Assembly: GCA_031253495.1 (NCBI GenBank)
Contig: JAIRWC010000015.1
Coordinates: 1 to 64,000, forward strand
DNA: 64,000 nt
DNA from: Oscillospiraceae bacterium
GTDB taxonomy: Bacteria > Bacillota > Clostridia > Oscillospirales > Ruminococcaceae
Reading direction: 5' to 3'
The position numbers and the translations under genes were made by a program. Below, piece by piece: positions 8,232 to 17,476 of this stretch (the stretch's first letter is position 1; each line of letters begins with the position of its first letter). Under the pieces are notes generated by a model. The model saw only the letters and a program-made list of their open reading frames with translations, ran no database searches and was not told the DNA's origin.

Positions 8232-9506
8232 ATGATTCTCAACACCGTAAGGCTTCCGCATTTCAACGCTTCCGCGGACAGAAAAACCGTTAAGCTCCCT
8301 TTGCCGAAAAAGGTGATAATCAGCTTATCGCAGAGCATAGGCGCTTCTTGCGAGCCGATTGTGAAAAAAGGCGACGAGGTGCATACGGGTCAGTTAATCG
8401 GCGACAGCGACGCTTTCGTGTCGGTTCCGGTTCACTCCAGCGTTTCCGGAACCGTCGCGGGAGAGACGGAGGTTTTGAGCGTCAGCGGGAGGTTGAGCCG
8501 CGCCGTCGTCATAAACACCGACCGTCTCCAAAAAAACTGCGAGAGTTTGAAACCGCCGGTTATAGAAAACAAAGAGGATTTTTTAAAGGCCGTCCGCGAC
8601 AGCGGGAGCGTCGGGTTAGGCGGGGCGGGCTTCCCCACCCATGTGAAGCTGTCTTACGATTCCAAAAAAACCCCGGTGGACACGCTTATCATAAACGGCG
8701 CGGAATGTGAACCCTATATCACGAGCGATTATCGCGAAATACTTGAAAACTCGCAGAATATCGCGGACGGGATTAAACTCGTGATGAAACACCTCGAAAT
8801 CCCCTCGGCGATAATAGGCATCGAGCGGGATAAGCCTTTGGCCATCGAACAAATGCGCGAAATTACCGAAAATTACCCCGCCGTAACGGTAAAGCCGCTT
8901 TCCTTGAGTTTTCCGCAGGGCGCGGAAAAAATCCTCATCTACAAAACGACCGGCAGAATAGTCAAAGAAGACGAAAGACCATATTCGGCGGGGTGCCTTG
9001 TGCTTAACATTTCCACCGTCGCGTTTATCGCCGAATACATAAAGACGGGCATACCGATGATTAAGCGGCGTATTACCATCGACGGCGACATAGTCAACAA
9101 GGCCGTGAACGTCAGCGCCCCGATAGGCGCGACGCTTTCCGAACTGTTGCGGAGCGCCGACGCGAGGATTATTCCGGACAGAATAATATTCGGCGGGCCC
9201 ATGATGGGCGTCTGCGTTTACGAACCCGAAACGCCGATAAGCAAAACCACGAGCGCGCTGCTCCTTTTCGGGAACTCCAAATTGAAAAAGGAAAGCGCGT
9301 GTATTCGTTGCGGGAAATGTATAAGCTCATGTTCGATGAACCTTTCCCCCGTCGAGATAAACAAAGCCTACGACGCTTCCGACAAAGCCCTTTTGAAAAA
9401 ACTCCGCGTCGGTCTTTGCATGAACTGCGGCTCATGCTCTTACGTCTGCCCGGCGAAGCGGAATATTTCCGAAAAAAACCAGCTGGCCAAACAAATCGTA
9501 AAATAG
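8232..9506 (+). CDS. rnfC: Rnf complex subunit C
   Basis: RnfC is the peripheral NADH/FMN- and Fe-S-binding subunit of the Rnf ferredoxin:NAD+ oxidoreductase, which couples electron transfer to Na+ or H+ export. The 424-residue protein has GLGGAGFPTHVKLS, the conserved NADH/FMN loop, and two [4Fe-4S] motifs near the C-terminus, CIRCGKCISSCSMNLSP and CMNCGSCSYVCP. It lacks the long C-terminal extension seen in proteobacterial RnfC. It opens a six-gene operon in the clostridial order C-D-G-E-A-B. Confidence 0.95.
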   Translation: MILNTVRLPHFNASADRKTVKLPLPKKVIISLSQSIGASCEPIVKKGDEVHTGQLIGDSDAFVSVPVHSSVSGTVAGETEVLSVSGRLSRAVVINTDRLQKNCESLKPPVIENKEDFLKAVRDSGSVGLGGAGFPTHVKLSYDSKKTPVDTLIINGAECEPYITSDYREILENSQNIADGIKLVMKHLEIPSAIIGIERDKPLAIEQMREITENYPAVTVKPLSLSFPQGAEKILIYKTTGRIVKEDERPYSAGCLVLNISTVAFIAEYIKTGIPMIKRRITIDGDIVNKAVNVSAPIGATLSELLRSADARIIPDRIIFGGPMMGVCVYEPETPISKTTSALLLFGNSKLKKESACIRCGKCISSCSMNLSPVEINKAYDASDKALLKKLRVGLCMNCGSCSYVCPAKRNISEKNQLAKQIVK

Positions 9507-9543
9507 GCGCGAACCGCGCCGATTTTAAAAAGGACGTTAAAAC

Positions 9544-10461
9544 ATGAACAAACTCATCGTAGCTCCCGCCCCTCACATACGGACGCGCAATTCCACCCGG
9601 CGTATAATGCTCCACGTCATAATAGCGTTAATGCCCGCGTTCGTCGCCGCCGCAATCATTTTCGGCCCTCGCGCGGCGGTCGTAACGGTCGTCTGCGTCG
9701 CCTCGTGCGTTTTTTTTGAATATTTTTTCCGCGCGGCCGTAAAAAAAGAGCAGACCGTTTCCGACCTTTCCGCGGTAGTGACGGGGATGCTCCTCGCTTT
9801 TAACCTGCCCGTCACGATGCCGCTTTACATGGTGGTAATCGGCGCGTTCATAGCAATTGTCGTGGTGAAGCAGATGTTCGGCGGAATAGGGCAGAATTTC
9901 GCCAACCCCGCCATCGTGGCGAGGATAGCGCTTATGATGTCGTTCAGCCCCCAAATGTCGAGCTGGGTCAAGCCCTTTTATTACAGACTCGGCGGCGCCG
10001 ACGCCGTAACCGTCGCCTCCCCGCTGGCGGCGGACGCCCCCCCGGATTTAAAGGATTTGTTTTTCGGGATAAACGCGGGTTCACTCGGGGAAACCTGCGC
10101 TTTCGCCCTGTTGCTCGGCTTCGTTTACCTTTTGGCGGCGAGGGTAATCCGCCCCGCGACGCCCGCGGCGTTTGTCGGCGTATTCGCGGCGGCGACGTTT
10201 TTCGCGGGCGGCGACGTATTGGCGGGCGTCCTTTCCGGCGGGCTTTTGCTGGGGGCGATTTTTATGGCGACGGACTACGCGACGACGCCTTTGACCCCCC
10301 TCGGGAAAATCATTTTCGGCACGGGATGCGGGCTGATAACCTTTATAATCAGGCAGTTCGGCACAATGCCGGAAGGGGTTTCGTTCTCGATTTTGATTAT
10401 GAACATACTGACGCCCTACATCGACAAGCTGACCCGCCCGAAGCCGTTCGGCGCCGTGTAA
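9544..10461 (+). CDS. rnfD: Rnf complex subunit D
   Basis: This 305-residue membrane subunit has about ten hydrophobic helices and belongs to the NqrB/RnfD family, which normally carries a covalently bound FMN. In the usual attachment motif, where other RnfD proteins have ATPL with a flavinylated threonine, this protein reads DAVTVASPLA, so Ser159 occupies that position. The C-terminal half contains TDYATTPLTPLGKIIFG, another family signature. It lies 37 bases after rnfC and overlaps nothing downstream; rnfG begins 11 bases later. Function in the first Rnf complex is very likely. Confidence 0.93.
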   Translation: MNKLIVAPAPHIRTRNSTRRIMLHVIIALMPAFVAAAIIFGPRAAVVTVVCVASCVFFEYFFRAAVKKEQTVSDLSAVVTGMLLAFNLPVTMPLYMVVIGAFIAIVVVKQMFGGIGQNFANPAIVARIALMMSFSPQMSSWVKPFYYRLGGADAVTVASPLAADAPPDLKDLFFGINAGSLGETCAFALLLGFVYLLAARVIRPATPAAFVGVFAAATFFAGGDVLAGVLSGGLLLGAIFMATDYATTPLTPLGKIIFGTGCGLITFIIRQFGTMPEGVSFSILIMNILTPYIDKLTRPKPFGAV

Positions 10462-10472
10462 AGGAGAACGCC

Positions 10473-11120
10473 GTGAGCAAAAAAATCAAAGAAAAGCCCG
10501 TTTCCCCGGACGGCGGCGCCGGTTCTTCAAGCGAAGGCAAGAAGGCGGTTTCATTGAGTTTCGGGCAATTCAAACCCGCGATTGTCCTTTCCGTAACAAT
10601 CGCGCTGGTCGGCGCCGTCCTCATTGTGTGCGTCGGCCTCATTCCCGACACGTCGGGCGTTATAACCGAAAAACTTTCGGGAAAATGCGCGGAGCTTATG
10701 GGCGAGGGCGAATTTGAGCTTATCGCCGACTGGGAGGGCGCGGGATACAAAATCCCCAAACCTAAAGAAGTGGCGAAGCTAATCCGCAAAGACGACGGGA
10801 GCGTGGCTTTTGAAATTATCACAAGCGGCTTTAACAGGAACTCTCTCGATTTGCTTATAGCCATGAACGCGGACGGGAGCGTGCGCGGCGTGGCCGTCGT
10901 TTCTATTACCGAATCCCCGAAACAAAGCAAAGAAGTCGCCGCGCCGGAATTTCTCGGCAGATTCAAAGGGAAAAGCGGGAAAATCGCCGTCGTCGGCGGA
11001 AATCCGGAATCCGACGGCGAGGTGGAGCGGATTACGGGCGCGACCGTGTCGTCCAAAGCCATAGCCAAGGCGGTCAATATCGCGATTGAAACCTATTCGG
11101 AAATGGGGGCGCTTGAATAA
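10473..11120 (+). CDS. rnfG: Rnf complex subunit G
   Basis: RnfG is the extracytoplasmic flavoprotein anchored by one helix, here about residues 32-52. The FMN attachment motif ITGATVSS is intact, with Thr191 as the predicted phosphothreonyl-type linkage site. The true start is GTG at 10473, because AAGGAG lies at 10461-10466. A longer frame reaching back to 10326 would sit inside rnfD. The product is 215 residues. The gene ends with TAATG-type overlap into rnfE. An ApbE flavin transferase is needed but is not in this window. Confidence 0.92.
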   Translation: MSKKIKEKPVSPDGGAGSSSEGKKAVSLSFGQFKPAIVLSVTIALVGAVLIVCVGLIPDTSGVITEKLSGKCAELMGEGEFELIADWEGAGYKIPKPKEVAKLIRKDDGSVAFEIITSGFNRNSLDLLIAMNADGSVRGVAVVSITESPKQSKEVAAPEFLGRFKGKSGKIAVVGGNPESDGEVERITGATVSSKAIAKAVNIAIETYSEMGALE

Positions 11121-11788
11121 TGAGCTGTCTTAAAACGTTCTTAAACGGAATAATCAAAGAAAATCCCGTCCTCGTCATGCTTCTCGGAACGTGCCCGACC
11201 CTCGCCGTAACCACGACGGCCGCGAACGGCTTGGGCATGGGCATAACCACGATGTTCGCGCTCGTTTTCTCGAACGTCGCCATATCGCTGCTCAAAGGCC
11301 TTATTCCGAGGCAGGTGCGCCTCCCCTGCTATATAGTGATTGTGGCGGGGTTTGTAACCTTTTTGTCGTTTATGCTGCAAATCATCCCCTGGCTTTATTG
11401 GCTTTATGAAAGTTTGGGGCTGTTTTTGCCGCTCATCGCGGTTAACTGCATTATATTCGAGAGAGCCGAAGCGTTCGCGTCGAAGAACAACCCGTTCATA
11501 TCCTTAATCGACGGCTTGGGCATGGGGGCGGGGTTCACGCTCGCGCTTTTTGTAATGGGTTCCGCGCGTGAAATTCTCGGCTCCGGCAGTTGGATGGGGT
11601 TAAAAATTCCCATGGGTGAAATTTCGCCGATGATGATATTCGGATTGCCGGCCGGCGGGTTTTTCATGTACGGAATTATTATAGCGTTCGTCGGCAAAAT
11701 CACGAAAAAGCCCCCCCGCGCCATAGGATGCGAGGGATGCCCGTCAAGGGGCGTCTGCAAAGATTTCGCCAAAGGGGGGGATAACTGA
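11120..11788 (+). CDS. rnfE: Rnf complex subunit E
   Basis: A six-helix membrane subunit of 222 residues, one half of the RnfA/RnfE pair that shares an intramembrane [2Fe-2S] cluster. Both cluster cysteines are present: Cys25 in LLGTCPTLAV and Cys110 in IAVNCIIFE. The C-terminus carries a short cysteine-containing tail (CEGCPSRGVC) that is not typical of the fold and could bind metal. Start and stop overlap both neighbours, indicating coupled translation. Confidence 0.94.
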   Translation: MSCLKTFLNGIIKENPVLVMLLGTCPTLAVTTTAANGLGMGITTMFALVFSNVAISLLKGLIPRQVRLPCYIVIVAGFVTFLSFMLQIIPWLYWLYESLGLFLPLIAVNCIIFERAEAFASKNNPFISLIDGLGMGAGFTLALFVMGSAREILGSGSWMGLKIPMGEISPMMIFGLPAGGFFMYGIIIAFVGKITKKPPRAIGCEGCPSRGVCKDFAKGGDN

Positions 11789-12375
11789 TGGAAATAGCGC
11801 AAAAATTGCTTTTTATCTTAGTCGCGGAAGTGTTTATCGAAAATTTCGTGCTGACTAAATTCCTCGGGATATGCCCGTTCCTCGGCGTTTCAAAGAAAAT
11901 TTCAAGCTCTTTGAGCATGGGGCTCGCGGTAATGGCGGTGATGGTTTGCGCCGCGATTTTCACCTATCCCGTCTATACCTTTGTTCTCGTCCCGCTGAAT
12001 ATCGCTTACATGAACACGATTATGTTCATACTGATAATCGCCCTGTTCGTCCAAATCATGGAAATGGCGCTGAAAAAATACTTCTCCCCCCTGTATAAAG
12101 CCCTCGGCGTTTATCTGCCGCTCATAACCACGAACTGTGCCATATTGGGCGTAACGCTGCTCAACGTCAACAACGAATACGGCTTTTTGCTGTCGGTGTT
12201 CAACTCGTTTTGCGCGGGCTTGGGCTTCCTCATGGTTATGCTGATTTTTTCGGGGATACGGGAACGGGTGGAGCGCAGCGACGTTCCCGAATCGTTGAAA
12301 GGCACGCCTATCACGCTTATCGCCGCCGCGATAGTGTCGCTGTCCTTTATCGGGTTCGGCGGAATGGCGGGATAA
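11788..12375 (+). CDS. rnfA: Rnf complex subunit A
   Basis: This 195-residue, six-helix integral subunit is the inverted-topology partner of RnfE. Cys29 in FLGICPFLGV and Cys117 in TTNCAILG are the expected ligands of the shared [2Fe-2S] cluster. It overlaps rnfE by one base. It is a useful reference for the second RnfA-like gene at 48.9 kb, which has the same length but lacks the first cysteine. Confidence 0.95.
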   Translation: MEIAQKLLFILVAEVFIENFVLTKFLGICPFLGVSKKISSSLSMGLAVMAVMVCAAIFTYPVYTFVLVPLNIAYMNTIMFILIIALFVQIMEMALKKYFSPLYKALGVYLPLITTNCAILGVTLLNVNNEYGFLLSVFNSFCAGLGFLMVMLIFSGIRERVERSDVPESLKGTPITLIAAAIVSLSFIGFGGMAG

Positions 12376-12390
12376 CCCCCGCTGTTTTCC

Positions 12391-13230
12391 GTGAAAAAGA
12401 AAATGAAAAAAGGATTTATCGCCATGTTCACTTATGTGCTGCCCGTCGCTTTTTTTATAATAATCGGTTTCGCGTCGGGGATAGTCTTGACGGTCGCCGG
12501 GCGCGTCTTCGAGGTTAAGACCGACAACACCGTCAAAAAGCTGTTGGAATGTCTTCCGGAAATCAACTGCGGCGCCTGCGGCTTTCCGGGTTGCGAACAG
12601 TACGCCGCCGCCGTGGCGGCGGAAAACGCCGCCCCGAATCAATGCAAGCCCGGCGGCGAAAAGACCGCCGCCCAAATCGGCGAGGTTTTGGGGATATCCG
12701 TTTCGGCGGGCGAGCCGGAGGTCGCTTTCGTCCGCTGTTCCGGTTCCAGCTCGGAGAAATACGTCTACGCGGGGACGGAAAGCTGCGTCGCTTCCGAAAT
12801 GTATTACAACGGGAAGGAAGACTGCCGCTTCGGTTGCGTGGGGCTGGGCGACTGCGTAAGGGCGTGCCCTAACGGCGCGCTTCACATTGTGGACAGGCGC
12901 GCCGTCGTTACCCCCGTTAAGTGCATAGCCTGCGGTCTGTGCGTCAAAGCCTGCCCGCAAAAGCTGATTACGCTCCAAAAAAGCAGCCGGCTCGTAAACG
13001 TCTTGTGCGGTTCCAAAGACGCGGCGAAGATAACGAAAGCCGCCTGTAAAAGCGGCTGTCTCGGGTGTAGGATATGCGAGAAAAAATGCCCGAAAGAGGC
13101 TATAACCGTCAAGGACAACCTCGCGGTAATAAACGCGGATTTATGCGACAGCTGCGGGAAATGCGCCGTCGCGTGCCCCGTTATGTGCATAACGGTCAGC
13201 GGCGGTTGCGCGAGGAAAACGCAAAATTAA
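12391..13230 (+). CDS. rnfB: Rnf complex subunit B
   Basis: RnfB is the ferredoxin-facing Fe-S subunit. A single N-terminal helix (about 10-30) precedes the NCGACGFPGC cluster motif. Four further cysteine motifs follow: CRFGCVGLGDCVRACP, CIACGLCVKACP, CKSGCLGCRICEKKCP and CDSCGKCAVACP. This is the multi-cluster clostridial form, at 279 residues. It ends the operon, 15 bases after rnfA. Together the six genes encode a complete energy-conserving complex. Confidence 0.94.
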   Translation: MKKKMKKGFIAMFTYVLPVAFFIIIGFASGIVLTVAGRVFEVKTDNTVKKLLECLPEINCGACGFPGCEQYAAAVAAENAAPNQCKPGGEKTAAQIGEVLGISVSAGEPEVAFVRCSGSSSEKYVYAGTESCVASEMYYNGKEDCRFGCVGLGDCVRACPNGALHIVDRRAVVTPVKCIACGLCVKACPQKLITLQKSSRLVNVLCGSKDAAKITKAACKSGCLGCRICEKKCPKEAITVKDNLAVINADLCDSCGKCAVACPVMCITVSGGCARKTQN

Positions 13231-13255
13231 CGGCGCTCCCGCGAAAATAATTTGT

Positions 13256-13284
13256 TTGACTAAACGTTAAGAATATGATATACT
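13256..13284 (+). promoter_or_regulatory. Promoter predicted to make a leaderless transcript
   Basis: TTGACT (13256-13261), 17 bases, TATACT (13279-13284). The start codon at 13291 is seven bases past the -10 element, exactly where transcription should begin, and no Shine-Dalgarno sequence is present. Confidence 0.7.
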
Positions 13285-13290
13285 GCGTGT

Positions 13291-14364
13291 ATGAAAAAAC
13301 TGTTTGCACTCGCCGGGGCGGCGGCATTCGCGCTTGCGCTGACCGCCTGCGGCGAATTGGGCGGGCTTTTCGGCGAGGCGCGGGAAACGTCCGGAACGCT
13401 TGCCGAACCGGCGGACGGCGAAATTATACGGAGCGCGGAAGAACTTGACGAGCGCGTCGCCTACGCCTGTGAAAATATGCTCCCCGCCGTTAAGGCGCGG
13501 TTGCGCGATATCCGCGTGTGGGACGAGCTTATGGCGTTTTATGAGGAAGAGCGGGATATCCTTGTTTTGCGGGGGATAAACTCCCTTGTCATAAATTATA
13601 AGACCTACGCGGGGTATATCGAGGCGGAGCTTGTTCCCGAATATGAAATATACATGAAGGTTACGGACGCGTATAAGAAAAGGGATTCGTCGCCGCTTTC
13701 CCCGGAAGAAAAGCTCGTTTTCGACAAGGCGGAGGAAATAATAAAAAATATCCCGAAATCCGGGACGACGTTTGAAAAAGTGTTCGCCATACACGAATAT
13801 CTCGCGGACAACGTCGAGTACGACTATTCCGTGAACGACGACTCGTTTACGGTGTACGGCGCGCTAATCAAAGGGAGCGCGGTTTGTTCGGGATACGCCC
13901 AATCGTTCAAAATGCTGGCGAATATGCTTGACGTCGATTGTATAATCGTTACGGGCGAGGCGGGCGGGGACAAGCACGCTTGGAATTTGGCGGACTATTA
14001 CGGGGAATGGTATCATATCGACGCCACATGGGACGACCAAAGCTCGACGAAAACGCGCAAATACTTAAACGTCAGCGACGATATCATGAAACGGGACCAC
14101 GTTTGGAACGGCTCGAACTATCCCGCCGCGCGCGGCATGAAGTATAATTATTACAGATATACGGGCAAGAACGTTTCCGCTCCCGCCGCGCTTGAAGACG
14201 CCTTTGACTCCGCTTATTCAAACGGGGAGCGTTTTTTTGAAATCGTTTGCTCGTATGACTTTAAAATAGATGATTTGGCGTTTTTATCGAAATACGGCGG
14301 CTCCGTTTCATACGCGATTGCGGAATACGGGGACGGGACGTTGCTGACGGTCGTTACGGATTGA
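13291..14364 (+). CDS. Transglutaminase-like lipoprotein
   Basis: This 357-residue exported protein has a lipoprotein signal (MKKLFALAG, lipobox LTAC at about residues 17-20). Its transglutaminase/papain-like core has a visible triad: Cys199 in GSAVCSGYAQ, His229 in KHAWN and Asp244 in HIDATW. Such domains act as cysteine peptidases or amidases on peptides outside the cell. The start is fixed by the signal peptide, although no ribosome binding site precedes it. The gene stands alone and is convergent with the large cyclase-like gene. Substrate unknown. Confidence 0.82.
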   Translation: MKKLFALAGAAAFALALTACGELGGLFGEARETSGTLAEPADGEIIRSAEELDERVAYACENMLPAVKARLRDIRVWDELMAFYEEERDILVLRGINSLVINYKTYAGYIEAELVPEYEIYMKVTDAYKKRDSSPLSPEEKLVFDKAEEIIKNIPKSGTTFEKVFAIHEYLADNVEYDYSVNDDSFTVYGALIKGSAVCSGYAQSFKMLANMLDVDCIIVTGEAGGDKHAWNLADYYGEWYHIDATWDDQSSTKTRKYLNVSDDIMKRDHVWNGSNYPAARGMKYNYYRYTGKNVSAPAALEDAFDSAYSNGERFFEIVCSYDFKIDDLAFLSKYGGSVSYAIAEYGDGTLLTVVTD

Positions 14365-14413
14365 CGCCGACTTTTTTGCGCCGTACGGCAACTGAGCATT
14401 TCATGCGGAGTTG

Positions 14414-17074
14414 CTATATTTGTTCCCCGAAAAGCAGCGGCTTCGCCTCGGTTTCGTTTCGCTCGCACATGAACAGATACCGTTTAACCGCCAAATCGGA
14501 CGGCGCCGCTTTCAAAAATTTTATAAAAAGCCGCTTCGCCTCGTACCACTCGCCTTCCTCGAACTTCTCCACGCCGCGCTCGAAAACGCCGCCGTGTTCC
14601 CGCTTGCTCATAAACGCCTCGGTTTCGTCGCCCTCGTAGCAGTCGTAAAGCGCCGCGTTTTTCCCGTCGAAGCCGACGTTCCCCATAAACCTCGCGAAAT
14701 TCGGTTTCAGCGTATCGGCGGGGCATATAATCCTCACGCCGTAATGCGCGGCTATTTCCGCCAACCGCCCCGACAGCTTCACCGCTCCGGAAAGCGTGGT
14801 CGTGCAAAGCCGTTTTTCGTGCCCCGCGACGCCTATAAGTGCGCCTCCGCTTACTATGGAAGAGGCGCATTTCAACTTCTTGAAAAGGGTGGCGTTAACG
14901 CCGTCTAACCGCCTGTTCACGGCGAGGGCGGCGGAATAGGCGGCTTTGGCGTCGTCGAAAAGGCAGACCAACTCCGACTGCCCGCAGGTTTCCGCCACGC
15001 CGCCGCCGGCGATAATCCGCCCGGATATTTCCCCGTAAACCCTGTTAAAAAACGCGAAGGTTTGGCTGTCGTCCATTTTTTCCGTAACCTCGTTTAAATT
15101 GACGAACGAAATATAAAGGATATGCGCGTCGATATGCCGCCAGTCCCCCCGCCGCACCGACAGGATGCTGTCTTTTCCGAGTTTTTTCAGCAGTTGGGCC
15201 GGAATAAATCGGAAATAGGCGCGGTTATGCTCCTCGAGATTCCTCGTGTGGCTTTCTATCCGGCTTGACATAAGGTTGAACGCCGAGGAAATTAACGCGA
15301 TTTCGTCGCGCCCTTTTACCGGAACGGTTTTGTACTCGCCGTTCCCCGCCGCTTCCACCGCTTTGCGGAGTCTTTTCAGCGAGTTAAGCGAAAACCATAA
15401 CCCCGCCAATATAAAAACCGTCCCCCCCGCCATGACCGCCCCCGCGCGAACGGCGACGCGACGCGACTCCAACTGTGTTTCATAAACGTACTGCCGTTTT
15501 GAAATCCCCGTTTCCATAAGCGCGGCGGGATTTCCCGCGCTGTCGAAAACGGGCACGATTACCGCTATCCAGTCTCCGTTCCCGTCGTCGAAGCCCATTA
15601 CGGCGCCGTCATAATCGCCGCGTTCCAAGAAAGCGTTATACCGCTCCGCCGCCTTTGTCCCGATTATGTTTTCAACGGGCGCGTTCACATAATAATTGTC
15701 GTAGTACGCCGCCCTCCATTCCCCGTCCCTTCGGAGCAGCGCGCAGACGTAATGGTTTTCATAGGTCGTAACGGCGCTTTCGCCGTCCGGCAAAAGTTTT
15801 TGCAGCTTCGTTACGTCCACGGCGTATCGAAAATTCCGCGTTATTTTCTCGAACACGGGATTGCCGGAAGGGTCGGATAAATCAATCGCGCCCAAATCGT
15901 CCGCGTCGAATAAATTCGACATTTTATGGGCGGTTTTCCTGAGCGAGAAAATTATATTGTCCTCGTGCTGTTTTTCCAACGCGTCGCTCGCCTGCTTTGA
16001 AATCGCGAAAACCCCCGCCCCCAATACCGCGAGTATAATCACGGCTTGTTTGTATAAAAGCGAGATTTTGATTTTCTTTTTATCCGCGAGGAAAACCGCG
16101 CAGGCGTAAAGGCACGCCAACCCCGCCCCCGCCGCGATTGAAACGGCCGTCGCCCGCCGGCGGGAACGCTCCGGCGCGGAAATTTCCGTTATTTCGCCGT
16201 TTGCGTACAGTTCCGCGCTTTGCCCGTCGTCTTTTATGAAAGCGTATCTGGTTTCGTCAAGTATATATCCCTGCCACAGCCCGCCGAACGCACGTATGCG
16301 CGTATCGGCGAAATCTTGCCCCACGCCTTTTATCCAGCGGTTTTCACCGTGGAGATAAAGGTAGACCCCGCCGTTCGCGTCCGCCGCGAACCGGCTGAAG
16401 CCGCCGGCTTTTTTCGCGTCGCCGTAAAGTTTCTCGTGGGAACGGTCGGGATTTAACCGAAAAACCTCCCCCAGCGCGGTGCTCGCGATTACGGCGCCGC
16501 CGTTTATCGGATACGCGTCGGCCATACCCGCTCCGCCGTCGAAGACCGTTTCGTAAACGGCGGAGGATAAGCGGGTTTTTTCGGTTACGTCAAAGTCGTT
16601 GAAAACCAATTCGTCCGGGCGGACGGTAACGGAACGGAGAATATCCCCCTCGACCAACAGCCTTGTTCCCGCGGGTTGGACGAGCCGCCGTTCCTCCGGA
16701 AAAAATTCTTCGTATATGATATCGCTTGTACCCTTGGAAAAGTTTATCTCAAGCCAGCATTGATACGAAACCGTAAAATTACGCGAATCTATCCGCGACA
16801 CGGCGCAATACGCGCCGCCGTTTTCGCCGAAAGCCATACCGTCCACGGCGGCGAAATCGTATTTGTCATACCGCGGGAAAGAACAGCTCCCCTCGGCGTC
16901 GCCTTCGGAAGATGTTTTGAATATTATTATGTCGTTTTTGTCGTACCGGACGAAATAAACGTTTTCCCCGCCGTCGAGATAAATCGCCTGAACGCCCGCC
17001 GAAGCCGGCCGGTAAAGGTAAAAATTCACCGCCTGCGGCAGCAGGAACATCAGTATAAACAACAGTTTTCTCAC
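14414..17074 (-). CDS. Membrane sensor with degenerate class III cyclase domain
   Basis: This 886-residue protein starts at GTG and has a signal-like N-terminus, an extracytoplasmic beta-rich domain to about 300, and two membrane helices (about 302-322 and 335-357). A second extracytoplasmic sensor region follows, then a helix near 545-567, a HAMP linker, a class III nucleotide cyclase-like domain (about 645-800) and a TPR-like tail. The two metal-binding aspartates expected of the cyclase fold appear replaced: Asn659 in SFVNLNEVT and Gln699 in TCGQSELV. It is therefore probably not an active cyclase. It lies 15 bases after the PAAR-like gene, as last gene of the CIS arm, suggesting a receptor or regulator tied to the injection system. 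Confidence 0.7.
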   Translation of the reverse strand: MRKLLFILMFLLPQAVNFYLYRPASAGVQAIYLDGGENVYFVRYDKNDIIIFKTSSEGDAEGSCSFPRYDKYDFAAVDGMAFGENGGAYCAVSRIDSRNFTVSYQCWLEINFSKGTSDIIYEEFFPEERRLVQPAGTRLLVEGDILRSVTVRPDELVFNDFDVTEKTRLSSAVYETVFDGGAGMADAYPINGGAVIASTALGEVFRLNPDRSHEKLYGDAKKAGGFSRFAADANGGVYLYLHGENRWIKGVGQDFADTRIRAFGGLWQGYILDETRYAFIKDDGQSAELYANGEITEISAPERSRRRATAVSIAAGAGLACLYACAVFLADKKKIKISLLYKQAVIILAVLGAGVFAISKQASDALEKQHEDNIIFSLRKTAHKMSNLFDADDLGAIDLSDPSGNPVFEKITRNFRYAVDVTKLQKLLPDGESAVTTYENHYVCALLRRDGEWRAAYYDNYYVNAPVENIIGTKAAERYNAFLERGDYDGAVMGFDDGNGDWIAVIVPVFDSAGNPAALMETGISKRQYVYETQLESRRVAVRAGAVMAGGTVFILAGLWFSLNSLKRLRKAVEAAGNGEYKTVPVKGRDEIALISSAFNLMSSRIESHTRNLEEHNRAYFRFIPAQLLKKLGKDSILSVRRGDWRHIDAHILYISFVNLNEVTEKMDDSQTFAFFNRVYGEISGRIIAGGGVAETCGQSELVCLFDDAKAAYSAALAVNRRLDGVNATLFKKLKCASSIVSGGALIGVAGHEKRLCTTTLSGAVKLSGRLAEIAAHYGVRIICPADTLKPNFARFMGNVGFDGKNAALYDCYEGDETEAFMSKREHGGVFERGVEKFEEGEWYEAKRLFIKFLKAAPSDLAVKRYLFMCERNETEAKPLLFGEQI

Positions 17075-17089
17075 CGCGCCGTCATCCTT

Positions 17090-17476
17090 TCACGGAACTT
17101 GAATTTGTGTCTGCCCCGCGCTTTTGATTTCGATAACCCCGCCCCACGCGCAGTTAAGCGCGGAGGAATCGTTGAGCGCGGGCTGATTGCCTATCAGGCA
17201 GGAAGCGCTTCCCGGAACCCACGGCGACGCCGTGTTCGGAATACACGGCGCCGGGGTAAGCGCGCCGAACGCCGCCGCCGTCGCCGCCGCTACCGCCGGG
17301 TTTGCGAGAGAGCTGCACATGACGAAAGGCGTGATATTTACGAAAGGCTTGTTATCCGTGATATTGGCGGCGGGGAGGAGGTTTAAGACGTTATTGGCGG
17401 GCAATACCGAGAGAACCGACGGCGCCTGCCCAAAACCGCACTGTATGACCGCGCCGCCGCAAACCAGCATCCCCAT
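17090..17476 (-). CDS. PAAR-like protein (DUF4280)
   Basis: This 128-residue protein matches the DUF4280 PAAR-like group. Its features are an MLVCGGAVIQCGFG opening, CSSLANP, APCIPNTASPWVPG and a closing CAWGG. PAAR proteins form the sharp cone on the spike of contractile injection systems and can carry effectors. Regularly spaced cysteines could bind a metal ion at the tip. It overlaps the upstream MORN gene by one base. The location after the membrane-associated accessory genes, rather than beside the spike gene, is unusual but within the same operon. Confidence 0.8.
   Translation of the reverse strand: MGMLVCGGAVIQCGFGQAPSVLSVLPANNVLNLLPAANITDNKPFVNITPFVMCSSLANPAVAAATAAAFGALTPAPCIPNTASPWVPGSASCLIGNQPALNDSSALNCAWGGVIEIKSAGQTQIQVP

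Noticed and set aside
11902-12978. 358-codon minus-strand open frame across rnfA-rnfB
   Set aside because: It is a shadow of two well-recognised Rnf genes and shows no membrane or domain logic of its own.
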